A stretch of 64,000 bases of DNA from Burkholderia cepacia (GTDB lineage Bacteria > Pseudomonadota > Gammaproteobacteria > Burkholderiales > Burkholderiaceae). The notes beneath the pieces were generated by a model, which worked only from the letters and a program-made list of their open reading frames with translations, was not told where the DNA came from and did not search any database. A program made the position numbers and the translations under genes. This document shows positions 1-9,047 of this stretch, in pieces. Within the stretch, counting starts at the first letter, position 1, and each line of letters opens with the position of its first letter. The stretch spans positions 1 to 64,000 of the forward strand of contig NZ_LDWR01000022.1 of the NCBI RefSeq assembly GCF_001039005.1, read 5' to 3'.

Positions 1-90
1 ACCGCGTACGTGTGAGATACAACCTCACAACCCAAAATTACTGCTTCTTCCAAGATTGGTCGCGCTGCGAAGCAGCGCGACAACCCTCTT
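1..90 (+). other. 23S-5S rRNA internal spacer (partial)
   Basis: Sequence directly before the 5S gene, with a short perfect hairpin at about 60-81 (GTCGCGCTGC/GCAGCGCGAC arms) typical of processing stems between 23S and 5S rRNA. No coding potential seen. The 23S gene would lie off the left edge. Confidence 0.6.
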
Positions 91-206
91 TGCCTGATGA
101 CCATAGCGAGTCGGTCCCACCCCTTCCCATCCCGAACAGGACCGTGAAACGACTCTACGCCGATGATAGTGCGGATTCCCGTGTGAAAGTAGGTAATCGT
201 CAGGCT
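91..206 (+). rRNA. rrf: 5S ribosomal RNA
   Basis: About 116 nt beginning TGCCTGATGACCATAGCGAG and containing the conserved CCCACCCCTTCCCATCCCGAA block and the GTGTGAAAGTAGG segment, with complementary 5' and 3' ends (TGCCTGA / TCAGGC). This is the betaproteobacterial 5S type and is followed at once by a strong terminator, so it is the last gene of an rRNA operon. Confidence 0.95.
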
Positions 207-220
207 CCCTAAGCCAGAAA

Positions 221-246
221 CCCCCGCCCGAAAGGCGGGGGTTTTT
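221..246 (+). terminator. Rho-independent terminator of the rRNA operon
   Basis: GC-rich stem CCCCCGCC / GGCGGGGG with a short CGAAA loop, followed by a T run at 242-246. It lies 15 nt beyond the 5S gene. Confidence 0.9.
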
Positions 247-595
247 GCATTGGCGCGGCGGAAATGCATGCGCACCGGCAAAGCGCCAACATAGCCGAAC
301 TGGGCACCGATGATGTCGACTCAGGCCCCCGCTGTTCTCGAGCGATCCGCAGCACCGCGCCACCGAAATCTCCTGGCACCTTCTCCCCTGTACGTCCCAC
401 AGACAGCCAGCACGGTAGTCTGATCTTTCCGGATCAGTCTCGTCCACGCCCAACTCCGTAGTCCCCGCCGATCCGCCGCCCACACTGGTCTGGCCAGTCA
501 GGCCTTAAGTTCCTGCAACCGCTGTCGTTAAACAGGACGTTGCCGGCTTTCGGCGACCCCATTCAAATAACGTGGTTACGGAGATCGAAGTCATC
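247..595. other. Intergenic region between rRNA operon and chemoreceptor gene
   Basis: About 350 bp with short open frames on both strands but no recognisable protein and no ribosome binding site pattern. It should hold the promoter of the chemoreceptor gene; I could not identify one with confidence. Confidence 0.5.
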
Positions 596-2425
596 ATGCT
601 GTCGTCGATACGCGCTCGGATACTTGCGACCTGCGTCGCCATTGTGGTCACGGCGCTGGCCGTCACGGGGGGGCTGGTCTATTACGTCGTCAAGAACCAC
701 AACGACGAGACCATCGATCAGAATCACAAGTCGATCCTCGCCGGGCACGCGCTGGCGATCAACGAATGGGTGGCCAGCAGAAGCCGGGAAACCCAGGCGC
801 TCGCAGACACGATCGCGATCGGCGAGGGCGACCCGCTGCCGGCGCTGAAGTTGCTCGGCAAGTCGGGCGGCTTCGAAGTGCTGACGCTGGGCCTGCCGGA
901 CAAGACCGCGTTCTCGAACGTCCCGCTCGCGCCCGGTTACGATCCGACTGCACGGCCCTGGTACAAGCAAGCCGTCAGCGCGGGGCACCTGGTCGTGACG
1001 GCACTCTACCGTGATGCGACGACCGGCAAGCCGGCTGTTGCGTTCGCGGTGCCCGTGGTGCGCGACGGCGCAGTGAAGGGCGTGCTGGCAGCCAGCCTGT
1101 TCATGGAGAGCGTGAGTTCGATCGTGACCTCCGTCCACCCGACGCCGGCGAGCTTCGCGTTCATGGTGGACAAGAGCGGGCGTGTGATCGCGTCGGCCAA
1201 GACCGATCTGATCATGAAGCCCGCGACCGACCTCTCGCCTGCGCTCGACGCCGACCACCTCGGTGCTCTGCAGGCAACGTCCGCACCCGTTGCAGTCGAC
1301 ATCGACGGGGCCACCACGCTGGTCCGCGCGCAACCGATCGCCGGCACCGATTGGTCGCTGTTGCTCGCGCTCGACAAGGCGGACGTGACGGCCGGCATGC
1401 GTGCGGTCGCGACGACGACGCTGGCTGCCATCCTGATCGTCGCCGTCATCGCGGCGGCGCTCGTCGGCGCGATGACGAACGCGGCCTTCAAGCGCATTCT
1501 GATGGTTCGCGATGCGCTCACGGATGTCTCGAGCGGCAGCGGCGACCTGACGAAGCGCCTGCCTGCCGACGGATCGGACGAAGCCGCGCAGATCGCGCAT
1601 GCGTTCAACCTGTTCGCCGAAAAGATCAGCACGATCCTGCTGCAGATCCGCGAGTTCAGCGAATCCGTCAACCTCGCGAGCGCCGAGATCGCGCAGGGCA
1701 ACCAGGATCTGTCCAGCCGGACCGAACACGCGGCGTCGAGCTTGCAGGAAACCGCCGCCGCGCTCGAGGAGATCGCCGGCACGGCCCGCAATTCGGCCGA
1801 TGCCGCAAGCCAGGTGAGTCGTCTGGCGGAATCGGCGTCGGATGTCGCGCTGCGTGGCGGCACGGTCGTCAGCGAGGTCGTCTCGACGATGAACGACATC
1901 ACGCAAGCGTCCGGCGAGATCGCCAACATCGTGGGCGTGATCGACGGCATCGCGTTCCAGACCAACATTCTCGCGTTGAACGCGGCGGTCGAGGCTGCAC
2001 GTGCGAACGAGCACGGCCGCGGCTTTGCGGTCGTCGCGGGCGAGGTGCGTGCGCTCGCGCAGCGTAGCGCGCAGGCTGCCAAGGAAATCAAGCAGCTGAT
2101 TCACTCGTCGGTCGAGAAGATCGAGGGGGGCTCCGGGCTCGTCCAGACGGCCGGCGCGACGATGGACGAAATCGTCGAGGGCGTACGCAACATCACGAGC
2201 GTGATTGCCGAAATTACCGTCGCCGCGAAGGAGCAAAGCACGGGGCTCGAGCAAGTGAATCAGGCGGTGTCGCAGCTCGATAACGCGACGCAGCAGAACG
2301 CGGCGCTCGTCGAACAGTCGGCGGCTGCCGCGACGTTGCTGCGCGAACAGGCTGCCCAGCTCGCGCAGACGGTCGGCGAGTTCAAGCTTGAAGACAGCCG
2401 TGCGTCGAGGTTGCAGTCCGCTTGA
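596..2425 (+). CDS. Methyl-accepting chemotaxis protein
   Basis: About 609 aa inner-membrane chemoreceptor that passes ligand information to the CheA/CheW array. An N-terminal membrane helix (about residues 8-28) is followed by a periplasmic Cache-like sensor region (about 30-270, with the WYKQA motif of Cache domains). A second membrane helix (about 275-295), a HAMP region and a long helical signalling domain follow. The signalling tip is unmistakable: the run around [14 protein letters not shown] and [19 protein letters not shown]. The ATG at 596 is chosen over an in-frame GTG at 572 because GGAG lies 12 nt before it and the membrane helix then starts normally. There is no adjacent che gene, so it is an orphan receptor; the ligand is not predictable, though Cache receptors often bind amino or organic acids. 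Confidence 0.93.
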   Translation: MLSSIRARILATCVAIVVTALAVTGGLVYYVVKNHNDETIDQNHKSILAGHALAINEWVASRSRETQALADTIAIGEGDPLPALKLLGKSGGFEVLTLGLPDKTAFSNVPLAPGYDPTARPWYKQAVSAGHLVVTALYRDATTGKPAVAFAVPVVRDGAVKGVLAASLFMESVSSIVTSVHPTPASFAFMVDKSGRVIASAKTDLIMKPATDLSPALDADHLGALQATSAPVAVDIDGATTLVRAQPIAGTDWSLLLALDKADVTAGMRAVATTTLAAILIVAVIAAALVGAMTNAAFKRILMVRDALTDVSSGSGDLTKRLPADGSDEAAQIAHAFNLFAEKISTILLQIREFSESVNLASAEIAQGNQDLSSRTEHAASSLQETAAALEEIAGTARNSADAASQVSRLAESASDVALRGGTVVSEVVSTMNDITQASGEIANIVGVIDGIAFQTNILALNAAVEAARANEHGRGFAVVAGEVRALAQRSAQAAKEIKQLIHSSVEKIEGGSGLVQTAGATMDEIVEGVRNITSVIAEITVAAKEQSTGLEQVNQAVSQLDNATQQNAALVEQSAAAATLLREQAAQLAQTVGEFKLEDSRASRLQSA

Positions 2426-2531
2426 CGAGACGCGCACCGGCTACGTCTACCCCCGGCGTGGGCAGGCGTAGCAGTCTGCCCCGGGCCTTCCCCCGCGCAT
2501 GCACGCTCGGATGGCCGGAACCGGGCGCAGC

Positions 2532-2903
2532 CTACATGACCTGCGAAGCATGCCCGGCGACGACGCGCCAGCCGGCGCCTGATCGACGCCACAGGCGCGT
2601 ATAGGCAAACGTACCGTCGAACGCCGTGCCGTCGAACCGGCCGGCGAGCGTCGCCTTCGTCGTGGTCAGGATCATCTCGTCGATCGCGCATGCGCGCGTC
2701 GCGTGGAAATCGAGCTGGTCGAGGCGCAGAAGTTTCGCGCGATGCGCGGACAGATCGTCCTCCTTCGAGATGATCTGGCCGGTCGGGACGGTGAACACCA
2801 GCGCGTCGTCCAGCAGCGCATCGAGCGCGTCGACATCGTTGGCCAGCATCGCTGTGCGCAGTGCGGCTTCGTAGGGTTCGATGACGGTACGGATTGCATC
2901 CAT
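2532..2903 (-). CDS. SnoaL/NTF2-like DUF4440 family protein
   Basis: 123 aa starting MDAIRTVIEPYEAALRTAM. The pattern of an N-terminal helix pair, an ALDALLDDALVFTVPTGQI segment and a C-terminal sheet ending in WRVVAGHASQVM is that of small NTF2-fold DUF4440 proteins: cytosolic, often of unknown substrate. A longer in-frame start at 3005 exists but adds residues unlike the family. It converges with the chemoreceptor gene and lies about 100 bp downstream of the membrane protein gene on the same strand, so the two may be co-transcribed. Confidence 0.75.
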   Translation of the reverse strand: MDAIRTVIEPYEAALRTAMLANDVDALDALLDDALVFTVPTGQIISKEDDLSAHRAKLLRLDQLDFHATRACAIDEMILTTTKATLAGRFDGTAFDGTFAYTRLWRRSGAGWRVVAGHASQVM

Positions 2904-3005
2904 GTCGGGGTCTCTCAGGGTCTCTGAAGGTGGGTGGTTCTGCTCATCGGCGGCGACTCGTTGCAGCAAGCAGCGTACTCCGGACACAGCACCGACGCAC
3001 AACAC

Positions 3006-3605
3006 CTACCGCGCGCTCGACAGCGATTGACGCCGCGCGAGCATCACCAGGCAGATGCCGATCGACGCGACGATGTTGACGGCCGGATAGAACGCGACCG
3101 CGATACTCCATGTGCTCAGTGCCAGCAACGCCAGCGCGTACTTGAGCACGCACAGCGCGAAATAGGCGAGGCTCTCGCTCCACGGATCGCGGATCGTCTT
3201 GCGCACGGTCGGGCCGAGGCCGGCAAGCTCGATCAGCGTGACCAGACAGATCGAGACCGTCGGATCGTCGGTCAGCATCCACAGCGGAATCGCCGACAGG
3301 GCCGCACCCAGAAAAACCCAGTCGAGGCCTGTCCAGCCGCGTTCGCCGCGAAAGATGCTGGCCACCAGCGTCAGAAAGCACGTGACGGCAATCGCCGCCG
3401 TACACCACGCGGACGGCCCCGCGCCCGCCACGAACTGGCCGGCGGCCGCGATCGCCGTGACGACCGACCACACGAGCCACGTGAACAGATGCGGACGAAC
3501 GGTGCGCCGGTAGATCGCGAGCGCGTACGGAATCGCTGCCAGCAAAGACACGGCAGTTCCGATCACGCCAAAGATCGAAGCGGTACCCTGATCGACACTC
3601 AGCAT
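3006..3605 (-). CDS. Multipass membrane protein of unknown function
   Basis: 199 aa starting MLSVDQGTASIFGVIGTAVS. Six or seven hydrophobic segments alternate with short charged loops (for example VSLLAAIPYALAIY, FTWLVWSVVTAIAAAG, FLTLVASIF, WVFLGAALSAIPLW, CLVTLIELAGLGPTV, LALLALSTWSIAVAFY, IVASIGICLVMLAR). This topology suggests an inner-membrane protein of the small transporter/PQ-loop size class. No catalytic motif is visible. An upstream in-frame extension to 3866 is open but unlike coding sequence. Confidence 0.65.
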   Translation of the reverse strand: MLSVDQGTASIFGVIGTAVSLLAAIPYALAIYRRTVRPHLFTWLVWSVVTAIAAAGQFVAGAGPSAWCTAAIAVTCFLTLVASIFRGERGWTGLDWVFLGAALSAIPLWMLTDDPTVSICLVTLIELAGLGPTVRKTIRDPWSESLAYFALCVLKYALALLALSTWSIAVAFYPAVNIVASIGICLVMLARRQSLSSAR

Positions 3606-3989
3606 CGACGCACCCTTGTTCGTACAGGCCGACCAGTATGTGGTCGGACGGGGCGCGGCGCAACGTCGTGCCGGCCACACGTCGCGGCGGGTCGCACGTG
3701 ACATCGCACCGGCAAGCCGGTGCGATCGAACGCAAACAAACGGTACAGGGATGGCGAAGCGGCAGGAAAACCCGCTGCACGACAGCCGGATGAATAGAAA
3801 TAACCTCTTCAGTGAGAAGAAAAACTGTTCTTTCAAATCTCTTTTTGATGCCCGACAGTTTGGCAACCGGACGACTGCCGCGATTCGCGGCGGTCATGGA
3901 CCTCGGTCATGCCCGCTGGCGTCTTTCGTCGGGTCGAATCCAGGCGGAGAACAACGCACAAGCGCCTGGTCGTCACAACGGAGTCTTGA
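3606..3989. other. Divergent intergenic region upstream of puuC-like gene
   Basis: About 380 bp between the leftward membrane protein gene and the rightward aldehyde dehydrogenase gene. It includes an AT-rich stretch near 3790-3850 that could hold promoters. No convincing operator or terminator was seen. Confidence 0.4.
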
Positions 3990-5495
3990 ATGAACCCAAC
4001 TTCAGCAGAAAACCATCAGCACGCGGACTGGAGACGACTCGCGGCGCAGGTCACCCCGAGAACGCTCGCGCATATCGGCGGCCGTAGCGTGCCGGCCCGA
4101 AGCGGCCGGACGTTCGCCGCAATCAATCCGGCCACCGAGGCCGTCATCGCGGAAGTCGCGGCGTGCGACGCACCGGATGTCGACGACGCGGTGCGCGCAG
4201 CACGCAACGCATTCGAATCGGGCGTCTGGTCGCGCTGCGCGCCGGCCGAGCGCAAGCGCGTGCTGTGCCGGCTCGGCGAACTCATCGCAGCGCATGGCGC
4301 GGAGCTCGCGCTGCTCGATTCGCTCAACATGGGCAAGCGCGTCGCGGACGCATTCAGCATCGACGTGCCGGCCGCAGGCGGCCTGTTCAGCTGGTACGGC
4401 GAGGCCGTCGACAAGCTGAACGGTGAAGTCGCATCGACCGACCCTGGCAATCTCGCGGTCGTCACGCGCGAACCGCTTGGCGTCGTCGGCGCCGTGGTGC
4501 CGTGGAATTTCCCGCTCGACATGGTCGCGTGGAAGGTGGCGCCGGCGCTGGCGGCCGGCAACAGCGTCGTGCTGAAGCCTGCCGAACAATCGCCGCTGTC
4601 CGCGTTGCGCCTCGCGGAGCTGGCGCTCGAGGCCGGCCTGCCGCCCGGCGTGCTGAACGTCGTGCCCGGCTACGGCGAGACCGCGGGGCGCGCGCTCGGG
4701 CTGCATCCCGACGTCGACGTGCTCGCGTTCACGGGATCGACGGTCGTCGGCAAGAAATTTCTCGAGTATGCGGCGCAGTCGAACATGAAGCAGGTGTGGC
4801 TCGAATGCGGCGGCAAGAGCCCGAACCTGGTGTTCGGCGACACGGACGATCTCGACCTCGCCGCACGCAAGGCGTGCTTCGGCATCTTCTTCAACCAGGG
4901 CGAGGTGTGTTCCGCGAACTCGCGGCTGCTGGTTCAGCGCTCGATTCACGACACGTTCGTCGATCGGCTGATCTCGCATGCGACCGCGTTCATGCCGGGC
5001 GATCCGCTCGATCCGTCGAGCGGAATGGGCGCCATCGTCGACGAGCAGCAGCATCGGCGCGTGCGCGAGTGGATCGCGCGCGGCCGCGATAGCGCGACGC
5101 TCGCGATCGGCGGAGGCGCGCCGCGCGTCGACGGCAAGGGTTACTTCATCGAGCCGACGATCTTCATCGATGTGAAGCATGACGACGCCATCGCGCGCGA
5201 GGAGATCTTCGGGCCCGTGCTGTCGGTGATGGCGTTCGACACCGAGGACGAGGCCGTCCGGCTCGCGAACGACTCGATCTACGGCCTGGCCGCGTCGCTT
5301 TGGACCGGCAGCCTGTCGCGCGCGCACCGCGTGGCGGGCCGGCTGCGCGCCGGCACGGTGTCCGTCAATACGGTCGATGCGCTGAGCGCGCAGACGCCGT
5401 TCGGCGGGTTCCGCCAGTCGGGCTTCGGCCGCGATCTTTCGCTGCACGCGATCGACAAGTACACGGGCCTCAAGACGACCTGGATCAGCTACTGA
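3990..5495 (+). CDS. puuC: Aldehyde dehydrogenase, PuuC-type (gamma-glutamyl-gamma-aminobutyraldehyde dehydrogenase-like)
   Basis: 501 aa NAD(P)-dependent aldehyde dehydrogenase of the cytosolic superfamily. Key residues: Asn173 in VVPWNFP, Lys196 in VVLKPAEQ, general base Glu272 in LECGGKSPN, catalytic Cys307 in FNQGEVCSA, and the EEIFGPVL signature near residue 405. The family oxidises aldehydes from polyamine or omega-amino acid catabolism. The gene is 95 bp upstream of an omega-amino acid transaminase gene on the same strand, which makes the aldehyde produced by transamination a likely substrate. GGAG lies 8-11 nt before the ATG. Assignment to PuuC rather than another ALDH subgroup is inference from the EVCSANSR and QSPLSALRLAE patterns and the context. 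Confidence 0.82.
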   Translation: MNPTSAENHQHADWRRLAAQVTPRTLAHIGGRSVPARSGRTFAAINPATEAVIAEVAACDAPDVDDAVRAARNAFESGVWSRCAPAERKRVLCRLGELIAAHGAELALLDSLNMGKRVADAFSIDVPAAGGLFSWYGEAVDKLNGEVASTDPGNLAVVTREPLGVVGAVVPWNFPLDMVAWKVAPALAAGNSVVLKPAEQSPLSALRLAELALEAGLPPGVLNVVPGYGETAGRALGLHPDVDVLAFTGSTVVGKKFLEYAAQSNMKQVWLECGGKSPNLVFGDTDDLDLAARKACFGIFFNQGEVCSANSRLLVQRSIHDTFVDRLISHATAFMPGDPLDPSSGMGAIVDEQQHRRVREWIARGRDSATLAIGGGAPRVDGKGYFIEPTIFIDVKHDDAIAREEIFGPVLSVMAFDTEDEAVRLANDSIYGLAASLWTGSLSRAHRVAGRLRAGTVSVNTVDALSAQTPFGGFRQSGFGRDLSLHAIDKYTGLKTTWISY

Positions 5496-5590
5496 TTCGA
5501 CGCGGCGGGCCGCGCCGCAGCGTGCGGCGTCGGCTTCCGCGGCATGCCCGACCGCGCTTTTTATCCATAAAACGAACCGGAGACTTGCCC

Positions 5591-6982
5591 ATGAATGCCC
5601 CCGATTTTCCGCATCGCACGACGCAGGACTATCAACGCAGCGACGCCGCACATCACCTGCATGCATTCGTCGACCAGAAGGCGCTGAACCAGGAAGGCGC
5701 GCGCGTGATGGTGCGCGGCGAAGGTGTCTATCTATGGGACAACGACGGCAACCGCTATCTGGACGGCATGTCCGGGCTGTGGTGCACCAACGTCGGCTAC
5801 GGCCGGCCGGAACTGATCGACGCCGCCGCGCGGCAGATGAAGGAACTGTCCTACTACAACATGTTCTTTCATACGACGCACCCGTCGGTGATCGAGCTGT
5901 CGGAACGGCTGTTCGCGTTGCTCGGCAATCGCTTCAGTCACGTCGTGTATACCAATTCGGGATCCGAATCGAATGAGGTGCTGATCCGCACCGTGCGGCG
6001 GTTCTGGGACGTGATGGGCAAGCCTGAGAAGAAGGTGCTGATCGGTCGCGTGAACGGCTATCACGGGTCGACGGTCGGCAGCGCGTCGCTGGGCGGCATG
6101 GCGTTCATGCATGAAATGGGCGACTTGCCGATTCCGAACATCACGCACGTCGACGAACCATACTGGTATGCGAACGGCGGCGATCTGAGCCCCGAGGCAT
6201 TCGGCAAGCAGGCGGCGCTGTCGCTCGAACGCAAGATCCTCGAGATCGGGGCGGATCGCGTTGCCGCGTTCGTCGCGGAACCGTTCCAGGGGGCGGGCGG
6301 GATGATCTTTCCGCCGGACGGCTACTGGCAGGAGATCGAGCGCATCTGCCGTCAGTACGACGTGCTGCTCTGCGCGGATGAAGTGATCGGCGGTTTCGGC
6401 CGCACCGGCGAGTGGTTCGCGCACCGTCACTTCGGCTTCGAGCCCGACCTGATCTGCGTAGCCAAGGGCTTGACGTCAGGCTACGTGCCGATGGGCGGCC
6501 TGATCATGAGCCGGCGCGTCGGCGATGCGCTGGTCCAGAAGGGCGGCGTCTACGCGCACGGGCTGACCTATTCGGGGCACCCGGTCGCGGCGGCCGTCGC
6601 GCTGGCCAACCTCGACGTGCTCGAGCGCGAACGCCTCGTCGAGCGGACCAAGACGGATACCGGCCCGTATCTGCAGCAGGCACTGCGCGACGCATTCGAC
6701 GGCCATCCGCTGGTGGGCGAGATCCAGGGCGTGGGCGCGGTCGGCGCGATCCAGTTCGCGAAGAACAAGGCGACGCGCGAGCGCTTCGAGAACGAGGCCG
6801 ATCTGACCTGGCACAGCCGGACGGTCGGCTTCGAACTCGGCGCGATCGTGCGTTCGACGAACGGCCGCCTGATCGTTGCACCGCCGCTGGTGATCGATCA
6901 CGCGCAAATCGACGAACTGGTCGGCACGATGCGCAAGGCGGTGGATGCAACCGCACGCGAAGTGCTCGGGATCGACTGTTGA
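5591..6982 (+). CDS. spuC: Omega-amino acid / polyamine--pyruvate aminotransferase (class III)
   Basis: 463 aa PLP-dependent class III aminotransferase. Conserved features: SGLWCTNVGYGR near residue 65, TNSGSESNE (121-129), NGYHGSTVGSASLGG (155-169), Asp263 in ADEVIGGFGRTGEW, and the PLP lysine Lys292 in VAKGLTSGYVPMGG. It resembles SpuC and beta-alanine/putrescine--pyruvate transaminases of pseudomonads. The partner ALDH gene immediately upstream suggests a two-step route amine to aldehyde to acid. Because a reductive pyrimidine pathway making beta-alanine lies 8 kb away, beta-alanine is also a plausible donor; the substrate cannot be fixed from sequence alone. Confidence 0.85.
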   Translation: MNAPDFPHRTTQDYQRSDAAHHLHAFVDQKALNQEGARVMVRGEGVYLWDNDGNRYLDGMSGLWCTNVGYGRPELIDAAARQMKELSYYNMFFHTTHPSVIELSERLFALLGNRFSHVVYTNSGSESNEVLIRTVRRFWDVMGKPEKKVLIGRVNGYHGSTVGSASLGGMAFMHEMGDLPIPNITHVDEPYWYANGGDLSPEAFGKQAALSLERKILEIGADRVAAFVAEPFQGAGGMIFPPDGYWQEIERICRQYDVLLCADEVIGGFGRTGEWFAHRHFGFEPDLICVAKGLTSGYVPMGGLIMSRRVGDALVQKGGVYAHGLTYSGHPVAAAVALANLDVLERERLVERTKTDTGPYLQQALRDAFDGHPLVGEIQGVGAVGAIQFAKNKATRERFENEADLTWHSRTVGFELGAIVRSTNGRLIVAPPLVIDHAQIDELVGTMRKAVDATAREVLGIDC

Positions 6983-7046
6983 CCGGTTGAGCGACGCGCT
7001 TTCGTCCGGCGACGGACGGGCGGAAGCGCAATGGCCGGCGGGTTTC

Positions 7047-7084
7047 GCTCCGGAGATTGGCATGTTGATTTCAGTCTCCGGAGC
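7047..7084. repeat. 10-bp perfect inverted repeat downstream of the transaminase gene
   Basis: GCTCCGGAGA at 7047-7056 and TCTCCGGAGC at 7075-7084, separated by 18 bp. It lies in the 316 bp gap between the transaminase and permease genes. It could be an mRNA stem ending the first operon or a protein-binding site; no T run follows. Confidence 0.5.
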
Positions 7085-7160
7085 GGATATCCGAGACGCT
7101 GAAGAGCGGGCTTCAAGGGTATAGCAGCGCGATCGAACGATGTGGTGGTTTTCATGCAGT

Positions 7161-7194
7161 AGTTAGGATTGCAAATAACAAAAGATCACTAACT
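7161..7194. promoter_or_regulatory. Possible operator upstream of the NCS1 permease gene
   Basis: AGTTAG at 7161-7166 and CTAACT at 7189-7194 flank an AT-rich core within an otherwise GC-rich gap, about 105 bp before the permease start. The half sites are short, so this is only a candidate regulator site. Confidence 0.3.
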
Positions 7195-7298
7195 GAAGAT
7201 CGCATGCTTCATGCGGACCAGAGCGTTCGCGTCACATCGAGTGCATTGCCTCCACTGCCCGCGAACCGCGAACATCACAACAGAAACAAGGAGACGAC

Positions 7299-8708
7299 AT
7301 GAGTCAGGGCGAGTCCATTGCTCATCTCGAGGAAAGCACCATCCAGCCGATTCCGCTGACCGAGCGGCACGGTAGCGCGAAGGACCTGTTCACGATCTGG
7401 TTCGGGTCGAACATCATGATGCTGACGATCGTCACCGGATCGCTCGCGACGACGGTGTTCAAGCAGCCGTTCTGGTGGGCGGCGCTTGCCACGCTCGTCG
7501 GCAGCCTGATCGGTGCGGTCTTCATGGCGCTGCACGCCGCGCAGGGGCCGCAGCTCGGCGTGCCGCAGATGATCCAGACCCGCGGGCAGTTCGGGTCGTT
7601 CGGCGCGCTGCTCGTGGTCGTGCTCGTGGTCGTGATGTATGTGGGTTTCTTCGCGTCGAACTGCGTGTTCGGCGGGCAGGCGCTGCACAGCCTCAGCCCG
7701 GACATGCCGCTCGACGCCGGCGTCGTGGTGATCAGCCTGATCAGCCTGCTCGGATCGATCTACGGCTACAAGCTGATCCACGCGTATGCGCGGTTGCTGA
7801 GCTGGTGCTCGGGCAGTGTGCTCGTGCTGGCGTTCGTATGGATCATCTTCGTGCACGGGCTGCCGGCCGATACGTTCTCGAAGCATTCGCTGAACCTGTC
7901 CGGCTTCCTCGGCGCGATGTCGGTCGCCGCACTGTGGCAGATCGCTTACGCGCCCTACGTGTCGGACTATTCGCGCTACCTGCCGCCCGATACGGGGCCG
8001 CGCACCGCGTTCTGGTCGAGCTACTGGGGCTGCGTGCTGGGCTCGTTCTTCCCGATGCTGCTCGGCTGCCTGGTCGGTCTCGCGACGCCCGACGGCAACG
8101 TCGTGAGCGGCCTCACCGGTCTCACGCAAGGGATCAGCGTGCTCGTGATCGTCGTGCTGTCGTTCGGTATCGCGGCCAGCAATGCGATGGAACTGTATTG
8201 CGGCGCGTTGTCGGCGATCACCGTGCTGCAGACGCTCTTTCCGTCGTGGTCGGGCAAGGCGCGTGCGCGGGCGATCACCGCGATCGTCCTGTGCGGCATC
8301 GCGCTCGCGATCGCGTTGTTCGGGCAGAACAATTTCCTCGCGGGCTACACGAACTTCATCCTGTTGCTGCTGTACGTGCTCGTGCCTTGGACGGCGATCA
8401 ATCTCGTCGATTACTACCTCGTGTGCCACGGCGAGTACGACGTCGATTCGTTCTTCCGGCAGGACGGTGGTATTTACGGGCGCTTCAACACGATCGCGGT
8501 CGGGTCGTATTTCATCGGGATCGTCGCGCAGGCGCCGTTCATGGCGACCGATCTCTATACGGGCGAACTGGCGAGCCGGCTCGGCGGCGCGGATGTCTCG
8601 TGGATCGTCGGACTGTCGCTGACGTCGCTCGTCTACTACGCGGGCTGCAAGCTGTTCTCGCGGCCGCTGCATGGCGTTGCCGCGAGCGTTGACGGAATTT
8701 CCCGCTGA
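7299..8708 (+). CDS. NCS1-family nucleobase:cation symporter (cytosine/purine permease-like)
   Basis: 469 aa inner-membrane transporter with about twelve hydrophobic segments. The N-terminal region (STIQPIPLTERHGSAKDLF, then WFGSNIMMLTIVTGSLA) and the later LWQIAYAPYVSDYSRYLP segment are characteristic of the NCS1 purine-cytosine permease branch. Likely cargo is a nucleobase or related heterocycle taken up with a cation; the exact substrate is unknown. It is the only gene between the polyamine pair and the AraC region, with its own upstream region. AAGGAG lies 8 nt before the ATG. Confidence 0.85.
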   Translation: MSQGESIAHLEESTIQPIPLTERHGSAKDLFTIWFGSNIMMLTIVTGSLATTVFKQPFWWAALATLVGSLIGAVFMALHAAQGPQLGVPQMIQTRGQFGSFGALLVVVLVVVMYVGFFASNCVFGGQALHSLSPDMPLDAGVVVISLISLLGSIYGYKLIHAYARLLSWCSGSVLVLAFVWIIFVHGLPADTFSKHSLNLSGFLGAMSVAALWQIAYAPYVSDYSRYLPPDTGPRTAFWSSYWGCVLGSFFPMLLGCLVGLATPDGNVVSGLTGLTQGISVLVIVVLSFGIAASNAMELYCGALSAITVLQTLFPSWSGKARARAITAIVLCGIALAIALFGQNNFLAGYTNFILLLLYVLVPWTAINLVDYYLVCHGEYDVDSFFRQDGGIYGRFNTIAVGSYFIGIVAQAPFMATDLYTGELASRLGGADVSWIVGLSLTSLVYYAGCKLFSRPLHGVAASVDGISR

Positions 8709-8740
8709 GTTCGTGGAGTGGCGATGGCGCAGGCGTTATG

Positions 8741-8968
8741 TCACGGCACGAATGCGCGCAGGCGTTCGGCGTGGGCTTCGAGCCCGTCGAGCTCGAGATA
8801 GTGACTGAGTGTGCCGGCGCGAACCTGGCTCGCGTCGGCCGTGAGCTTGCGCAGCAGCGTCGCGCTCGCCGCGCGGTAGGCGGCAGTCGCGTTGATGCCT
8901 TGTGCCGACAATGCCGCGCCGATCAGGCGCGCGCTGTCCGCACCGCCGCCGGCGACGCAGGGTGGCGA
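8741..8968 (-). pseudogene. C-terminal remnant of an unidentified protein gene
   Basis: Reading leftward from 8968 gives about 75 codons with the strong G/C third-position bias of real Burkholderia genes (it includes GGGADSARLIGAALSAQGI and ends LEAHAERLRAFVP, stop at 8741). The frame is closed upstream by TGA at 8969-8971 and has no usable start, so it is the tail of a broken gene. I do not recognise the family. Sequence between it and the AraC gene (8972-9047) shows nothing. Confidence 0.45.
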
Positions 8969-9047
8969 TCACCGTCGCGTGACGGGATTTTCGCCTTCGC
9001 CGCGCGCCCGCTGAGATGATCGCCAGCCGCATCATCGCGCCCGCGAT

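Noticed and set aside
563..2437. Long open frame on the minus strand across the chemoreceptor gene
   Set aside because: It is an Arg/Asp-rich antisense shadow of a high-GC gene; the plus strand has clear MCP motifs. The same holds for other long antisense frames such as 10135-12666, 11876-13993, 17498-19330 and 42183-43937.
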